Shown: positions 26,724 to 35,886 of the stretch, piece by piece
How positions within the stretch are numbered: the stretch's first letter is position 1
Layout: each line of letters starts with the position of its first letter
Assembly (NCBI RefSeq): GCF_039542345.1
Contig: NZ_BAABHY010000001.1
Location: 1,798,001 to 1,862,000 of the forward strand
DNA: 64,000 nt
Reading direction: 5' to 3'
Source: Orbus sasakiae
GTDB taxonomy: Bacteria; Pseudomonadota; Gammaproteobacteria; Enterobacterales; Orbaceae
The notes under the pieces: model-generated
What the model saw: the letters and a program-made list of their open reading frames with translations, nothing else
The model's database searches: none
What the model was told of the DNA's origin: nothing
Translations under genes and position numbers: made by a program

Positions 26724-27650
26724 ATGCAAAAGTTTAATGTAAAAACCTTTCAAGGGTTAATTCTGACATTACAGGATTATTGGGCGAATCAAGGCTGTAC
26801 CGTTATTCAGCCTCTTGATATGGAAGTTGGTGCGGGGACTTCTCACCCAATGACGTGTCTACGAGCACTCGGGCCTGAACCGATTAATGCTGCTTACGTG
26901 CAGCCATCACGTCGTCCAACGGACGGACGTTATGGTGAAAACCCGAACCGATTACAGCATTATTATCAATTTCAAGTTATTTTAAAGCCGTCTCCTGAAA
27001 ATATTCAAGAACTCTACTTGGGTTCATTAAAAGAATTAGGCTTAGATCCAACAGTTAATGATATTCGTTTTGTCGAAGACAACTGGGAAAACCCAACACT
27101 TGGTGCTTGGGGACTAGGTTGGGAAGTTTGGCTTAACGGTATGGAAGTCACGCAGTTTACTTACTTTCAACAAGTTGGCGGACTCGAATGTAAACCCGTC
27201 ACAGGTGAAATCACTTATGGCCTTGAACGTTTAGCTATGTATATCCAAGGTGTTGATAGCGTCTACGATCTTATCTGGAGTGATGGCGTATTTGGTAAAA
27301 CAACCTATGGGGATGTTTTCCATCAAAATGAAGTCGAACAATCAACGTATAATTTTGAGTATGCCAATACCGATTTTCTATTTTATTGTTTTGATCAACA
27401 TGAAAAAGAAGCGCGTTACTTACTTGAGCTGGAAAAACCATTACCACTACCGGCTTATGAACGAATTTTAAAAGCAGCACATTGTTTTAACTTACTTGAT
27501 GCGCGTAAAGCCATTTCAGTTACTGAGCGCCAACGCTATATTTTAAGAATCAGAACATTAACCAAAATGGTGGCTGAAGCTTATTATGCATCGCGCGAAG
27601 CCTTAGGATTCCCTATGTGCCAACGTCAAAATGAAACTGCGTCAAAGTAA
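26724..27650 (+). CDS. glyQ: Glycyl-tRNA synthetase alpha subunit
   Basis: A 308-residue class IIc catalytic subunit that, as an alpha2beta2 complex, charges tRNA-Gly. The sequence is close to E. coli GlyQ: TFQGLILTLQDYWANQGCTV, EVGAGTSHPMTCLRALGPEP, the AYVQPSRRPTDGRYGENPNR block of the active site and GLERLAMYIQGVDSVYDL. It is followed by glyS after three bases, counting the first possible start of glyS. Confidence 0.98.
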   Translation: MQKFNVKTFQGLILTLQDYWANQGCTVIQPLDMEVGAGTSHPMTCLRALGPEPINAAYVQPSRRPTDGRYGENPNRLQHYYQFQVILKPSPENIQELYLGSLKELGLDPTVNDIRFVEDNWENPTLGAWGLGWEVWLNGMEVTQFTYFQQVGGLECKPVTGEITYGLERLAMYIQGVDSVYDLIWSDGVFGKTTYGDVFHQNEVEQSTYNFEYANTDFLFYCFDQHEKEARYLLELEKPLPLPAYERILKAAHCFNLLDARKAISVTERQRYILRIRTLTKMVAEAYYASREALGFPMCQRQNETASK

Positions 27651-27662
27651 GGAATGAATATC

Positions 27663-29729
27663 ATGCAAAACACATTTTTAGTTGAACTGGGTACTGAAGA
27701 GTTACCACCAAAATCACTGCGTACCTTTGCTGAAAGCTTTGCGGCGAATTTTATTGAACAGCTTGATAATGCCAATCTCAAACATGGTGAAGTGATTTGG
27801 TATGCTTCACCACGTCGCTTAGCTTTAAAAGTGCTAAACCTAAATGATACCCAACCCGATACCCAAATCGTTAAACGTGGTCCGGCAGTCAGTGCCGCAT
27901 TTGATGCAAATGGTAATCCCACTAAAGCCGCTGAAGGCTGGGCTCGCGGTTGCGGAATTACCGTTGATCAAGCCGATCGTGTACAAACCGATAAAGGTGA
28001 GTGGCTATCTTATACGTTAAATCAACAAGGGCAACCTGTTGTTAACTTATTGTGTGAGATGGTTAAAACGGCACTTAGCAAGCTACCTATTCCAAAACCA
28101 ATGCGCTGGGCAGCAAAACAAGTAGAATTTGTTCGTCCAAGTCATACGCTCACCATGCTTTATGGTGATGATGTTGTCCCTGGCACAATTTTAGACATTG
28201 AATCAGATCGTGTCATTCGAGGTCACCGTTTTATGGGTGAACAAGAATTTACGATTGATAGTGCTGATCAGTATCCACAAATTTTAGAACAACGTGGTAA
28301 AGTGATTGCAGACTATGATAAACGTAAATCAATCATCAAACAGCAAGCCGAACTGGCAGCCGAAAAATTGGGTGGTAAAGCAGACTTAACTGAAAGCCTA
28401 CTGGAAGAAGTGACTTCATTAGTCGAATGGCCCGTTGTATTAACAGCAAAATTTGAAGAAAAATTCCTTGATGTGCCGGCAGAAGCACTGGTTTATACCA
28501 TGAAAGGCGATCAAAAATATTTTCCAGTCTACGATAAACAAGCCAAATTGCTGCCTAATTTTATTTTTGTGGCCAATATTGAGTCCAAAGACCCACAAGT
28601 GGTCATTTCGGGTAATGAAAAAGTGGTTCGACCACGTCTGGCTGACGCAGAATTCTTTTATAAAACCGATTTGAAACAAACATTAGCCGATCGCTTACCA
28701 CGCCTTGAAACGGTGTTATTCCAGCAACAACTGGGGACCGTAAAAGATAAAGTATTACGTCTTGAAGAGTTAGCTGGCTTTATTGCGCATCACATCCATT
28801 GTGATGTCAAACAGGCTAAACGTGCTGGTTTATTATCGAAATGTGATTTAGTGACCAATACAGTGTTTGAGTTTCCAGAAACTCAAGGCATTATGGGGCG
28901 TTACTTAGCAATAAAAGATAACGAAGACATTGATGTTGCCATCGCCATTGAAGAACAGTATAAACCGCGTTTTTCTGGAGATGCGCTGCCAAGCACATTG
29001 GTTGCCAGTGCCGTATCGATTGCCGAGAAAATGGATACGCTAGCAGGGATTTTTGGCATTGGTCAACATCCGAAAGGCGATAAAGACCCGTTTGCATTAC
29101 GCCGCGCTGCGATTGGTATTTTACGCATTATTGTTGAAAAATCATTATCCATTGATTTAGTTGACTTAACTCACCATGCGGTTTCATTGTATGGCGATAA
29201 GTTAACCAATAAAAATGTGGTTGAAGACATTGTGAGCTTTATGCAGGGACGTTTCCGTGCATGGTATCAAGAACAAGGCTTTGCAATCGATACCATTCAA
29301 TCTGTCCTTGCCCGCAATCCAACAAAACCGGCTGATTTTGATGCCCGCGTTAAAGCCGTTACTCACTTTAGAACCTTACCTGCTGCGGTATCATTAGCTG
29401 AAGCCAATAAGCGTGTATCGAATATTTTATCTAAAGCGGGAATTGCTATTCCAGAAAAAGTCAATGCCTCATTACTTGAGGATGGTGCTGAAGGAGAATT
29501 GGCGAAACAGATTGCCGTGTTGACGGATAAGCTCGAACCTTACTTCAATCAAGGACGATATCAAGAAGCACTGATTGAACTCGCCTCATTAAAAGAGCCC
29601 GTTGATAACTTTTTTGTTGCCGTGATGGTCATGGCCGATGATCAGCAAGTTAGACTCAATCGACTCGCATTATTGAGTAAATTACAAAGCTTATTCTTAA
29701 AAGTTGCTGATATTTCGTTATTACAATAA
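27663..29729 (+). CDS. glyS: Glycyl-tRNA synthetase beta subunit
   Basis: The 688-residue tRNA-binding subunit of glycyl-tRNA synthetase. I chose ATG at 27663 because AAGGA lies nine bases upstream and the product then begins QNTFLVELGTEELPPKSLR, like E. coli GlyS (689 residues); an in-frame ATG at 27654 is too close to that site. Conserved parts include WAAKQVEFVRPSHT, TMKGDQKYFPVYD, RHRF-like GHRFMGEQEF, and an HD-like region with LSKCDLVTNTVFEFPE.TQG. The C-terminal anticodon-binding domain is complete. Confidence 0.97.
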   Translation: MQNTFLVELGTEELPPKSLRTFAESFAANFIEQLDNANLKHGEVIWYASPRRLALKVLNLNDTQPDTQIVKRGPAVSAAFDANGNPTKAAEGWARGCGITVDQADRVQTDKGEWLSYTLNQQGQPVVNLLCEMVKTALSKLPIPKPMRWAAKQVEFVRPSHTLTMLYGDDVVPGTILDIESDRVIRGHRFMGEQEFTIDSADQYPQILEQRGKVIADYDKRKSIIKQQAELAAEKLGGKADLTESLLEEVTSLVEWPVVLTAKFEEKFLDVPAEALVYTMKGDQKYFPVYDKQAKLLPNFIFVANIESKDPQVVISGNEKVVRPRLADAEFFYKTDLKQTLADRLPRLETVLFQQQLGTVKDKVLRLEELAGFIAHHIHCDVKQAKRAGLLSKCDLVTNTVFEFPETQGIMGRYLAIKDNEDIDVAIAIEEQYKPRFSGDALPSTLVASAVSIAEKMDTLAGIFGIGQHPKGDKDPFALRRAAIGILRIIVEKSLSIDLVDLTHHAVSLYGDKLTNKNVVEDIVSFMQGRFRAWYQEQGFAIDTIQSVLARNPTKPADFDARVKAVTHFRTLPAAVSLAEANKRVSNILSKAGIAIPEKVNASLLEDGAEGELAKQIAVLTDKLEPYFNQGRYQEALIELASLKEPVDNFFVAVMVMADDQQVRLNRLALLSKLQSLFLKVADISLLQ

Positions 29730-29742
29730 CGATACTACACTA

Positions 29743-29775
29743 AACCGAATTGGCATTAATCATGTCAATTCGGTT
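29743..29775. other. Long hairpin between glyS and yciC
   Basis: AACCGAATTGGCAT can pair with ATGTCAATTCGGTT (14 bp with one G-T pair, 5-base loop TAATC). No T tract follows on either strand, so it is unlikely to be a standard intrinsic terminator; it may limit 3' decay of glyS mRNA. Confidence 0.45.
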
Positions 29776-29801
29776 ACCATTTATTCAAAAAGGAGTTTGT
29801 T

Positions 29802-30632
29802 TTGTTGTCGTTTTCTTCGGTATTATCTGATGCTCGTAATTTTATAAGTAATAACTTTACTATAATCGTCACTATTGTTGTGATTTTATCGATCATCACG
29901 CAAATGATTAATGTGCTTCTTTCCCCAAGTATTGAAACGATTAGTCCAATTAAATCCATACTCGAACAGACAATACAACAATATGGTGAATTATCTGCTG
30001 AAGCGCTAACAAATACACTCAATTCACTTTCCGAACAACAAAAGCAACAACTGGTTCCCGTTGCAATGAGTTTTTTATTTAAAGTCGGTTTGGTATTTTT
30101 AGTCACTAACTTGATTGCAATGAGTTGCGTCCTTGCCACGATTTATACCATTTCAGCACAGCAATTCTCGTTAAATAATCTGTTACAAAGCCTGATAAAA
30201 ATAGCCCCACAAATTCTATTTTTTATGCTGTTGGCGATACCTGGTTTTATTATTTTATCACTGGTTGCATCGGTATTAGCACCGATTGCTGCGCCGCTTG
30301 GCATGTTAGCCGCTGTATTCTATATGGCCGCGTATATTGTTTTTCTTGCTGTGATTATTGATCCGATGCCCTATGCAGGTTTTATCTATAAATTGAAAAT
30401 CACGCTGCATTTTTTGAGACGTGAAATGCGCTTAATACTACCTATGGTTGCAATTTGGCTCTTGGCATCATTTTTATTAAAAGCAATGGCAGGCATGTTA
30501 GCGGATAATAATTTTATTGTGGAAACGATTTTTAGTGTATTTAAATTGTTGTTAAGCTTCCTGACGGTATGTTATCTCTATCGTCTTTATTCATTATCTA
30601 ACAATATGTTACCTTATGACGCCCGCAATTAA
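29802..30632 (+). CDS. yciC: YciC-family (UPF0259) inner-membrane protein
   Basis: A 276-residue polytopic protein with about six membrane segments (first at residues 19-40, others near 90-115, 130-160, 165-190, 210-230 and 245-265). It resembles E. coli YciC in length, in the SLSPSIETI-type loop after the first segment and in TPMPYAGFIYKLK-like text (here DPMPYAGFIYKLK). Function is unknown. The start is TTG at 29802 (or the adjacent TTG), six bases after AAGGAG; there is no nearby ATG. Its end overlaps ybaK by 17 bases. Confidence 0.8.
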   Translation: MLSFSSVLSDARNFISNNFTIIVTIVVILSIITQMINVLLSPSIETISPIKSILEQTIQQYGELSAEALTNTLNSLSEQQKQQLVPVAMSFLFKVGLVFLVTNLIAMSCVLATIYTISAQQFSLNNLLQSLIKIAPQILFFMLLAIPGFIILSLVASVLAPIAAPLGMLAAVFYMAAYIVFLAVIIDPMPYAGFIYKLKITLHFLRREMRLILPMVAIWLLASFLLKAMAGMLADNNFIVETIFSVFKLLLSFLTVCYLYRLYSLSNNMLPYDARN

Positions 30633-31101
30633 TTTATTAAAAAAATTAAAAATCGTGTTCAATATTCACCAATATGAACACGATCCACATGAAACACAAT
30701 TTGGCAAAGAGGCTGTTGAAAAGCTGGATCCTAGCTTGAATGTGGTGGCAGAGCAAGTATTCAAAACGCTTGTAATAAGCCTTAATGGTAACAGCAAGGA
30801 ATTAGCGGTGTGCGTGATACCGGTTGATGATCACTTAGATTTAAAAAAAGCAGCTAAAGCACTGCATAGCAAAAAAGTGGACTTAGCTGACCCAACCCTT
30901 GCCCAAAAAATCACAGGCTATTTAGTCGGTGGCATTAGCCCGCTTGGCCAAAAAAAACAGCTCCCGACATTGATTGATATGAGTGCCACACAATTTAAGA
31001 CCATGTTTGTTTCTGGTGGTCGACGTGGACTTGAAATAGAAATAGCCCCTCAGGATCTTGCCAAAATAGTCAATGCTCAATTGGTCGATATCGCCGTTTA
31101 G
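30616..31101 (+). CDS. ybaK: Cys-tRNA(Pro)/Cys-tRNA(Cys) deacylase
   Basis: A 161-residue editing enzyme that hydrolyses mischarged Cys-tRNA(Pro). It begins MTPAINLLKKLKIVFNIHQY, contains VFKTLVISL and the substrate-pocket lysine region, YLVGGISPLGQKKQLPT (the YbaK signature) and SGGRRGLEIEI. Length matches YbaK. It is translated from inside the yciC 3' end, so the two genes share a transcript. Confidence 0.94.
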   Translation: MTPAINLLKKLKIVFNIHQYEHDPHETQFGKEAVEKLDPSLNVVAEQVFKTLVISLNGNSKELAVCVIPVDDHLDLKKAAKALHSKKVDLADPTLAQKITGYLVGGISPLGQKKQLPTLIDMSATQFKTMFVSGGRRGLEIEIAPQDLAKIVNAQLVDIAV

Positions 31102-31398
31102 ATTATTCTTATCCATGACATCGTTGCAACAATTTTATTGCCCTTTTTTGTGTGTTACCGACCACTTATTTTAATTAAAGTTCATCTCTTACTATATCTC
31201 AAATAGGTTGACTATTTCTTATTAGTATTTTAATTTTATCTTTAGTTTTGACTATAACTAAATGATGTTAAACTATTTTTTGGTTTTATCATTAGGCAAA
31301 ATTGATGTTATAACCCTGCATGTGAAGTTGATCGACTTTAATTTCAAGTCTTCGTTTATAACATAATGGTTTTATACAACACGAAAAGAAGTTTTATT

Positions 31399-32184
31399 AT
31401 GTATCCTGAATTACAAAATAAAGTTGCAGTGATAACTGGCGGTTCAAAAGGTATCGGTAATGCGATATGTTATCGCTTTGGTGAAGAAAAAATGAACGTT
31501 GTTGTTAACTATAATTCAGATGCAAGCGGCGCAGAAGAAGCCGTTAATCTCATAAAAAAAGCCGGCGGTAATGCAATTGCAGTCAAAGCGGATGTCGGAA
31601 GTGAAGACGGTAATCTGCATTTGCTTGAACAAGCCATCAACACATTTGGAGGTCTTGATATTTGGGTTAACAATGCCGGAATGGAAAACCAATACAATAC
31701 TCATGAGCTTCCGCTTGCTGAGTGGGAAAAAGTCATTAACATCAATTTAACTGGCGTCTTTTTAGGTTCACGTACTGCACTCAATTATTTTGTTAAAAAT
31801 GGTAAAAAAGGCAATATTATTAATATGTCCTCCGTCCATGAACAAATTCCATGGCCGACTTTTGCGCATTATGCAGCATCAAAAGGCGGCGTGAAATTAT
31901 TTACCCAAACAATCGCGATGGAATATGCGCCGCATAATATTCGAGTCAATAGTATCGGCCCTGGTGCGATTAACACGCCAATTAATGCCAAAAAATTTGC
32001 TGATCCAAAACAATTAGAAATGACCACCAGCATGGTACCAATGCAACGGATTGGTGATCCCGCTGAAGTTGCTGCTGTTGCAGCTTGGTTAGCATCAGAC
32101 CAATCGAGTTATGTAACGGGGATAACATTATTTGTTGATGGGGGAATGACGCTCTACCCATCATTCCAAGGTGGGCGTGGTTAA
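31399..32184 (+). CDS. gdh: Glucose 1-dehydrogenase (SDR family)
   Basis: A classical short-chain dehydrogenase of 261 residues oxidising glucose to gluconolactone with NAD(P). TGGSKGIGNA is the coenzyme motif, NNAGMEN the NNAG motif, and the Ser-Tyr-Lys triad appears in MSSVHEQIPWP and YAASKGG. The C-terminal SYVTGITLFVDGGMTLYPSF and the end QGGRG closely follow Bacillus glucose dehydrogenase, which is also 261 residues when started at MYPEL. I therefore chose ATG at 31399 over ATG at 31366. Followed 59 bases later by glcU, as in Bacillus. Confidence 0.88.
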   Translation: MYPELQNKVAVITGGSKGIGNAICYRFGEEKMNVVVNYNSDASGAEEAVNLIKKAGGNAIAVKADVGSEDGNLHLLEQAINTFGGLDIWVNNAGMENQYNTHELPLAEWEKVININLTGVFLGSRTALNYFVKNGKKGNIINMSSVHEQIPWPTFAHYAASKGGVKLFTQTIAMEYAPHNIRVNSIGPGAINTPINAKKFADPKQLEMTTSMVPMQRIGDPAEVAAVAAWLASDQSSYVTGITLFVDGGMTLYPSFQGGRG

Positions 32185-32243
32185 ACATTACGAGCTGGTG
32201 GGTTATCTCATCAGCATGTTATCGAGAACAAAAGGGTTTATAA

Positions 32244-33095
32244 ATGGAAATTTTAATTGCACTGTTACCTGCATTGGGTTGGGGTATACAGCCGCTTATA
32301 TTGAAAAAATTAGGTGGTAAGCCTACAAATCAAATACTAGGAACAGGTATTGGCGCAATTATTGTTGGTTTAATTGTCCAATTTTCGTCCTCCCCTGATA
32401 GTATCTCCTTAACCATATTTTTAATCAGTTTAGCTTCTGGTGTATTTTGGGTTATTGGTCAAACAGGTCAATACCATGCATTAGATATTATGGGTGTTTC
32501 AAAAACCATTCCCGTCAGTACTGCACTGCAACTTATTGGTACATCGATAATTAGTGTCATTGCCTTTAATGAATGGCCTGGCTTGACATTTAAACTGATC
32601 GGATTAGCCGCGATTATTTTACTGATTATTGGTGTAGCCATGACATCAGTGAGTGAAAAGAAAGCAGATGTGCGGTCATTAAAACTCGGTGTAATGATAT
32701 TATTTTATACCAGCGCAGGTTATTGGATTTATAATGTTTTACCGAAAATGGTTAATGCCCCCGCCCTATCCATTTTCTTTCCACAAATGTTAGGTATCTT
32801 TTTAGGCGCATTAGTCTATATTTTATTTAAACATCCTAAATCCATTACTGAAAGCAAAACATGGCAAACGGCCGTAGTGGGTATTATATTTAGCTTATCA
32901 GCATTAGCTTATATTTTTGCGGCGAAACTCACTGGGGTGGCAACGGCGTTTATCATTACACAGTTAAATGTGGTGGTTGCTACAATCGGTAGTTTAGTTA
33001 TTCTAAAAGAACGAAAAACGCCAAAAGAATTAAAAAGTACATTAGTTGGATTAGCATTAATTGTGGTGGGTAGTGTTATTACCATTTTTATTTAA
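32244..33095 (+). CDS. glcU: Glucose uptake protein GlcU (GRP/DMT family)
   Basis: A 283-residue transporter with about ten membrane segments. PALGWGIQPLILKKLGGKP at the start, SGVFWVIGQTGQYHALDIMG and VSKTIPVSTALQLIGTS are marks of the glucose/ribose porter family found mainly in Firmicutes (GlcU, RbsU). It follows gdh, so glucose could enter unphosphorylated and be oxidised by Gdh. A strong terminator ends the pair. Substrate is inferred from the neighbour. Confidence 0.86.
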   Translation: MEILIALLPALGWGIQPLILKKLGGKPTNQILGTGIGAIIVGLIVQFSSSPDSISLTIFLISLASGVFWVIGQTGQYHALDIMGVSKTIPVSTALQLIGTSIISVIAFNEWPGLTFKLIGLAAIILLIIGVAMTSVSEKKADVRSLKLGVMILFYTSAGYWIYNVLPKMVNAPALSIFFPQMLGIFLGALVYILFKHPKSITESKTWQTAVVGIIFSLSALAYIFAAKLTGVATAFIITQLNVVVATIGSLVILKERKTPKELKSTLVGLALIVVGSVITIFI

Positions 33096-33112
33096 ATGAC
33101 TGTAATGACATT

Positions 33113-33141
33113 AAGCACCATCATCAAAATGGTGCTTTTTA
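33113..33141 (+). terminator. Intrinsic terminator after glcU
   Basis: Perfect 9-bp stem AAGCACCAT / ATGGTGCTT with a 7-base loop (33113-33137), followed by TTTATA. It stands between convergent glcU and the activator gene of the cassette. Confidence 0.85.
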
Positions 33142-33178
33142 TACCATAAAAGGTGACTTTAAAATTAGGATGTCAATC

Positions 33179-35116
33179 TTATGAAATTCGCCCGAAGCTG
33201 TCTTTGACAATTGCTTGGAATTCACTAAAAGTTCGGCTGTTTAATAAACGTTTAGTGGATTTTTCTTTCACGAAATTAACAAACAAATTATAGATACTCA
33301 TCGCATCTTCATACTCATCTTTACTGATGGCTAATAAAAAGATAACGTTGGCAACTTCATTTTTGTTTTTATCCCAGACGATGCCCTGTGGTGCCAATAT
33401 GGTGACCACTTTGGTTTTTTTAGCTAATAAACCAACAGAATGGGGAATCGCAATATTTTCACCTAATAATGTTGAAACAATCGCTTCACGCTCAATTAAA
33501 GAAGGGTAAAAATCAGGATCAACATATCCGCCGGCTTCCAGTTTTTTACACACCATTTTAAACAGCTCTTGCTGAGTGATCGGTTTATTAATTACCATGA
33601 ACAAACGTTCATCAAAAAAACGCTCTAAAATATATGGCATCGTGCGATCAACCATCGCTAAACGCCCTAATTGTTCTAATTGATAAGGTGTTGGAAAAGG
33701 CGCAATTTTCACAATCGGTTTATCTTTTTCGGTCAGCCTAACCGTTGTGACAATAAAATCCTCTTCAACAGAACTAAGCTGCTCATACTCCCGATAAGAC
33801 AAAGGTCGAGAAATTTGTATTTGCGGAAAATCACGTTTGATTTTTGATTCAATCATACGCAGTGTTGAGTTACCCAATTCACTAACTAAAAGCACTCTAG
33901 GGTGCCTTTCATATTCAACACTGTAGTTTCTTTCTAATGCTACGCCAATATGTACTGCAAGATAACTGATTTCATCCTCAGTTAATGTAAATTCCGTATA
34001 CTTTTCAGTGTTATTTACCGCAGACAACGTAATATCGTAGGCAAATGGATAGTATTGTTTGATTTCGTTAAGTAATGGGTTTGTTGAATGAATTTGATAC
34101 TTAACACGAGATAGCATAGATGAAATATGCACAAACAGATCTTTCTTCAATTTTTCATCATGACGCATATCATATTTATAATGGTCATTGATGTAATTTA
34201 AAATATGTTCAATTAAACCATCGCTTTTTTCTTGTATTGCATTGGATAACGATGATGCATCGCCCCGAGAACGGGACGCAATTTGAACACAAAGGTAATT
34301 AAACTCAGCTTCTGACAGCGATGAACCGAGGAAATAAGCAAATCCTTCGGCAATTTCAGCAGCGGCAGCAATAATGTTACTGTCTAATTGATCCGTTTGA
34401 TACTGAATCAACTCTTGCCCCATCGTAATACGTGAAATGGAAACTGCGCAGCTATATAACAGATAACCCTGACCTTCTGCGGTAAGTTTCAAATCAAAAC
34501 GTTCAAATTGATTTTGCAGGATTTTTTCTAAATAATGTAAATCAATATCATGCAAAACGGTTTGTTGAAGCCGTGCCATTGTGCGATGATCTTCAGCCGT
34601 ATAAATCTGCCATAAAATATCTGTCAAACAGGTGCGAATCGCAGGCTCTTCACCCAATAATCGCATGCCTTGATACGGTTTTTTTTCTAACAACAAACCG
34701 TATTTATCTAAATAATCTTTAACTTCGGCAATGTCACTTTGGATTGTGCTACGACTAATAAACCAACTGTCCGCAATATCATCCAGTTTAACGGCTTTGA
34801 CTTGAGTTAAAAAGCGGATCAAGAGATCAAGAACTCGCTCACGGCTACTTCTTGGCAGTGGTTTAAGTTGGTTTTCTTCAAGTGGCAACGTTTCATAACG
34901 TTGGCTATCGAAAATCACTAATTGGTAACCCACATTTTTTTTATAATCAATCTGGGCACCATATAAACTTAAAATTTCGTTAAGCGTGATGACATCAGTC
35001 CGAATCGTTCTTGCAGACACATCAAAACGATTCGCTAACTCTTGCTGAGGTAGGGTTTCATTTTTAATTGCATCATAAAGATATGCAAGACGTTGATAAG
35101 GAAATAATGCCATCAA
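33179..35116 (-). CDS. PRD-containing PTS-regulated transcription activator (MtlR/LicR type)
   Basis: A 645-residue regulator without an RNA-binding CAT domain, so a DNA-binding activator rather than an antiterminator. In order: DeoR/HTH_11 helix-turn-helix (about 20-45), second HTH (about 105-135), PRD1 (about 190-290), PRD2 (about 300-400), EIIB-like domain (about 405-490) and EIIA-like domain (about 500-645). PRD2 keeps both phospho-histidines (H330, H389) and EIIA keeps its His (H559, IAIPHSVG). PRD1 lacks both (S222 and Q278 in their places) and the EIIB Cys position is Ser (S412, LLVSELGNS). It begins six bases after the aldolase stop, as last gene of the cassette it probably controls. 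Confidence 0.85.
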   Translation of the reverse strand: MMALFPYQRLAYLYDAIKNETLPQQELANRFDVSARTIRTDVITLNEILSLYGAQIDYKKNVGYQLVIFDSQRYETLPLEENQLKPLPRSSRERVLDLLIRFLTQVKAVKLDDIADSWFISRSTIQSDIAEVKDYLDKYGLLLEKKPYQGMRLLGEEPAIRTCLTDILWQIYTAEDHRTMARLQQTVLHDIDLHYLEKILQNQFERFDLKLTAEGQGYLLYSCAVSISRITMGQELIQYQTDQLDSNIIAAAAEIAEGFAYFLGSSLSEAEFNYLCVQIASRSRGDASSLSNAIQEKSDGLIEHILNYINDHYKYDMRHDEKLKKDLFVHISSMLSRVKYQIHSTNPLLNEIKQYYPFAYDITLSAVNNTEKYTEFTLTEDEISYLAVHIGVALERNYSVEYERHPRVLLVSELGNSTLRMIESKIKRDFPQIQISRPLSYREYEQLSSVEEDFIVTTVRLTEKDKPIVKIAPFPTPYQLEQLGRLAMVDRTMPYILERFFDERLFMVINKPITQQELFKMVCKKLEAGGYVDPDFYPSLIEREAIVSTLLGENIAIPHSVGLLAKKTKVVTILAPQGIVWDKNKNEVANVIFLLAISKDEYEDAMSIYNLFVNFVKEKSTKRLLNSRTFSEFQAIVKDSFGRIS

Positions 35117-35122
35117 ATTGAC

Positions 35123-35866
35123 CTATTTAAGTAGTTTTTCTGTGATAGATAATAGGGTTTTCACATCTTCCGGTCGGGTTTTTCCTGACACCGGGTCAAT
35201 GATTGAAGTGTAAATGTGAGGAATCACTTTTTTCACCCCTGCATCTAAGGCAATTTTCAAAATTGCTTCGTAGTTATCTAAATCAATACCGCCGGTTGGT
35301 TCAAGATAAAAATCAAGTTCTGCACAGCATTTAGCAACATACTCAAATTCATCTTTATGTTTTAAGCCACCCATTGGGAAGTATTTAATTGAGCTACCGC
35401 CCATATCTTTTAATAGCTCAATCGCCGTTTCAACTGGCACCACACCATCTGGTGCTTTAGAACTTAATGGACCTGTTGAAATTTTAACTAAGCCCACTTT
35501 ACCCGTTGGTGACACTAAACCGTTGATGACGGTATCGTTTTGGCCCAATAATGCACGGCTTGTTGCAACACCTGTAAAGACTTGATTCACATGTTGTGGT
35601 TGTAATACAGCAGAAATTTCAGATACCATTTTTGATTGATTTGGATCACCAGCACCAAGACCAACTGAAATCGCATTATCAATCGCTAATGCATATTTTT
35701 TCATGTCTTCAATGGCAGATTGATTGTCTGGGTAATTTTTTGATAATACGCCAACAACAACATAAGTTTGTGCCGCATCATAGACTTCTTTTGCATTCTC
35801 AATTGAGTTAGCAAGGACGTTTAAACATACGCGGTCATGTAAATAATTAGGTAAACATTTTGACAT
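35123..35866 (-). CDS. KDGP-aldolase-family protein (DgaF-like)
   Basis: A 247-residue TIM-barrel aldolase-like protein of the family named after E. faecalis EF_0839, related to DgaF, which cleaves 2-keto-3-deoxygluconate 6-phosphate into pyruvate and glyceraldehyde 3-phosphate. A likely Schiff-base lysine is K161 in SIKYFPMGGLKHKDEF, comparable with KFFPAE of Eda. AISVGLGAGDPNQS and YLEPTGGIDLDNY are family motifs. A clear AAAGGAG precedes the ATG. It is the eighth gene of the cassette, right after the DgaE-like gene, an order found also in the Salmonella glucosaminate operon. Confidence 0.88.
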   Translation of the reverse strand: MSKCLPNYLHDRVCLNVLANSIENAKEVYDAAQTYVVVGVLSKNYPDNQSAIEDMKKYALAIDNAISVGLGAGDPNQSKMVSEISAVLQPQHVNQVFTGVATSRALLGQNDTVINGLVSPTGKVGLVKISTGPLSSKAPDGVVPVETAIELLKDMGGSSIKYFPMGGLKHKDEFEYVAKCCAELDFYLEPTGGIDLDNYEAILKIALDAGVKKVIPHIYTSIIDPVSGKTRPEDVKTLLSITEKLLK

Positions 35867-35886
35867 TCTTTTACTCCTTTCGACGA

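Noticed and set aside
31321..31336. CRP-like TGTGAAGTTGATCGAC upstream of gdh
   Set aside because: Only the left half fits; the right half matches two of five consensus positions.
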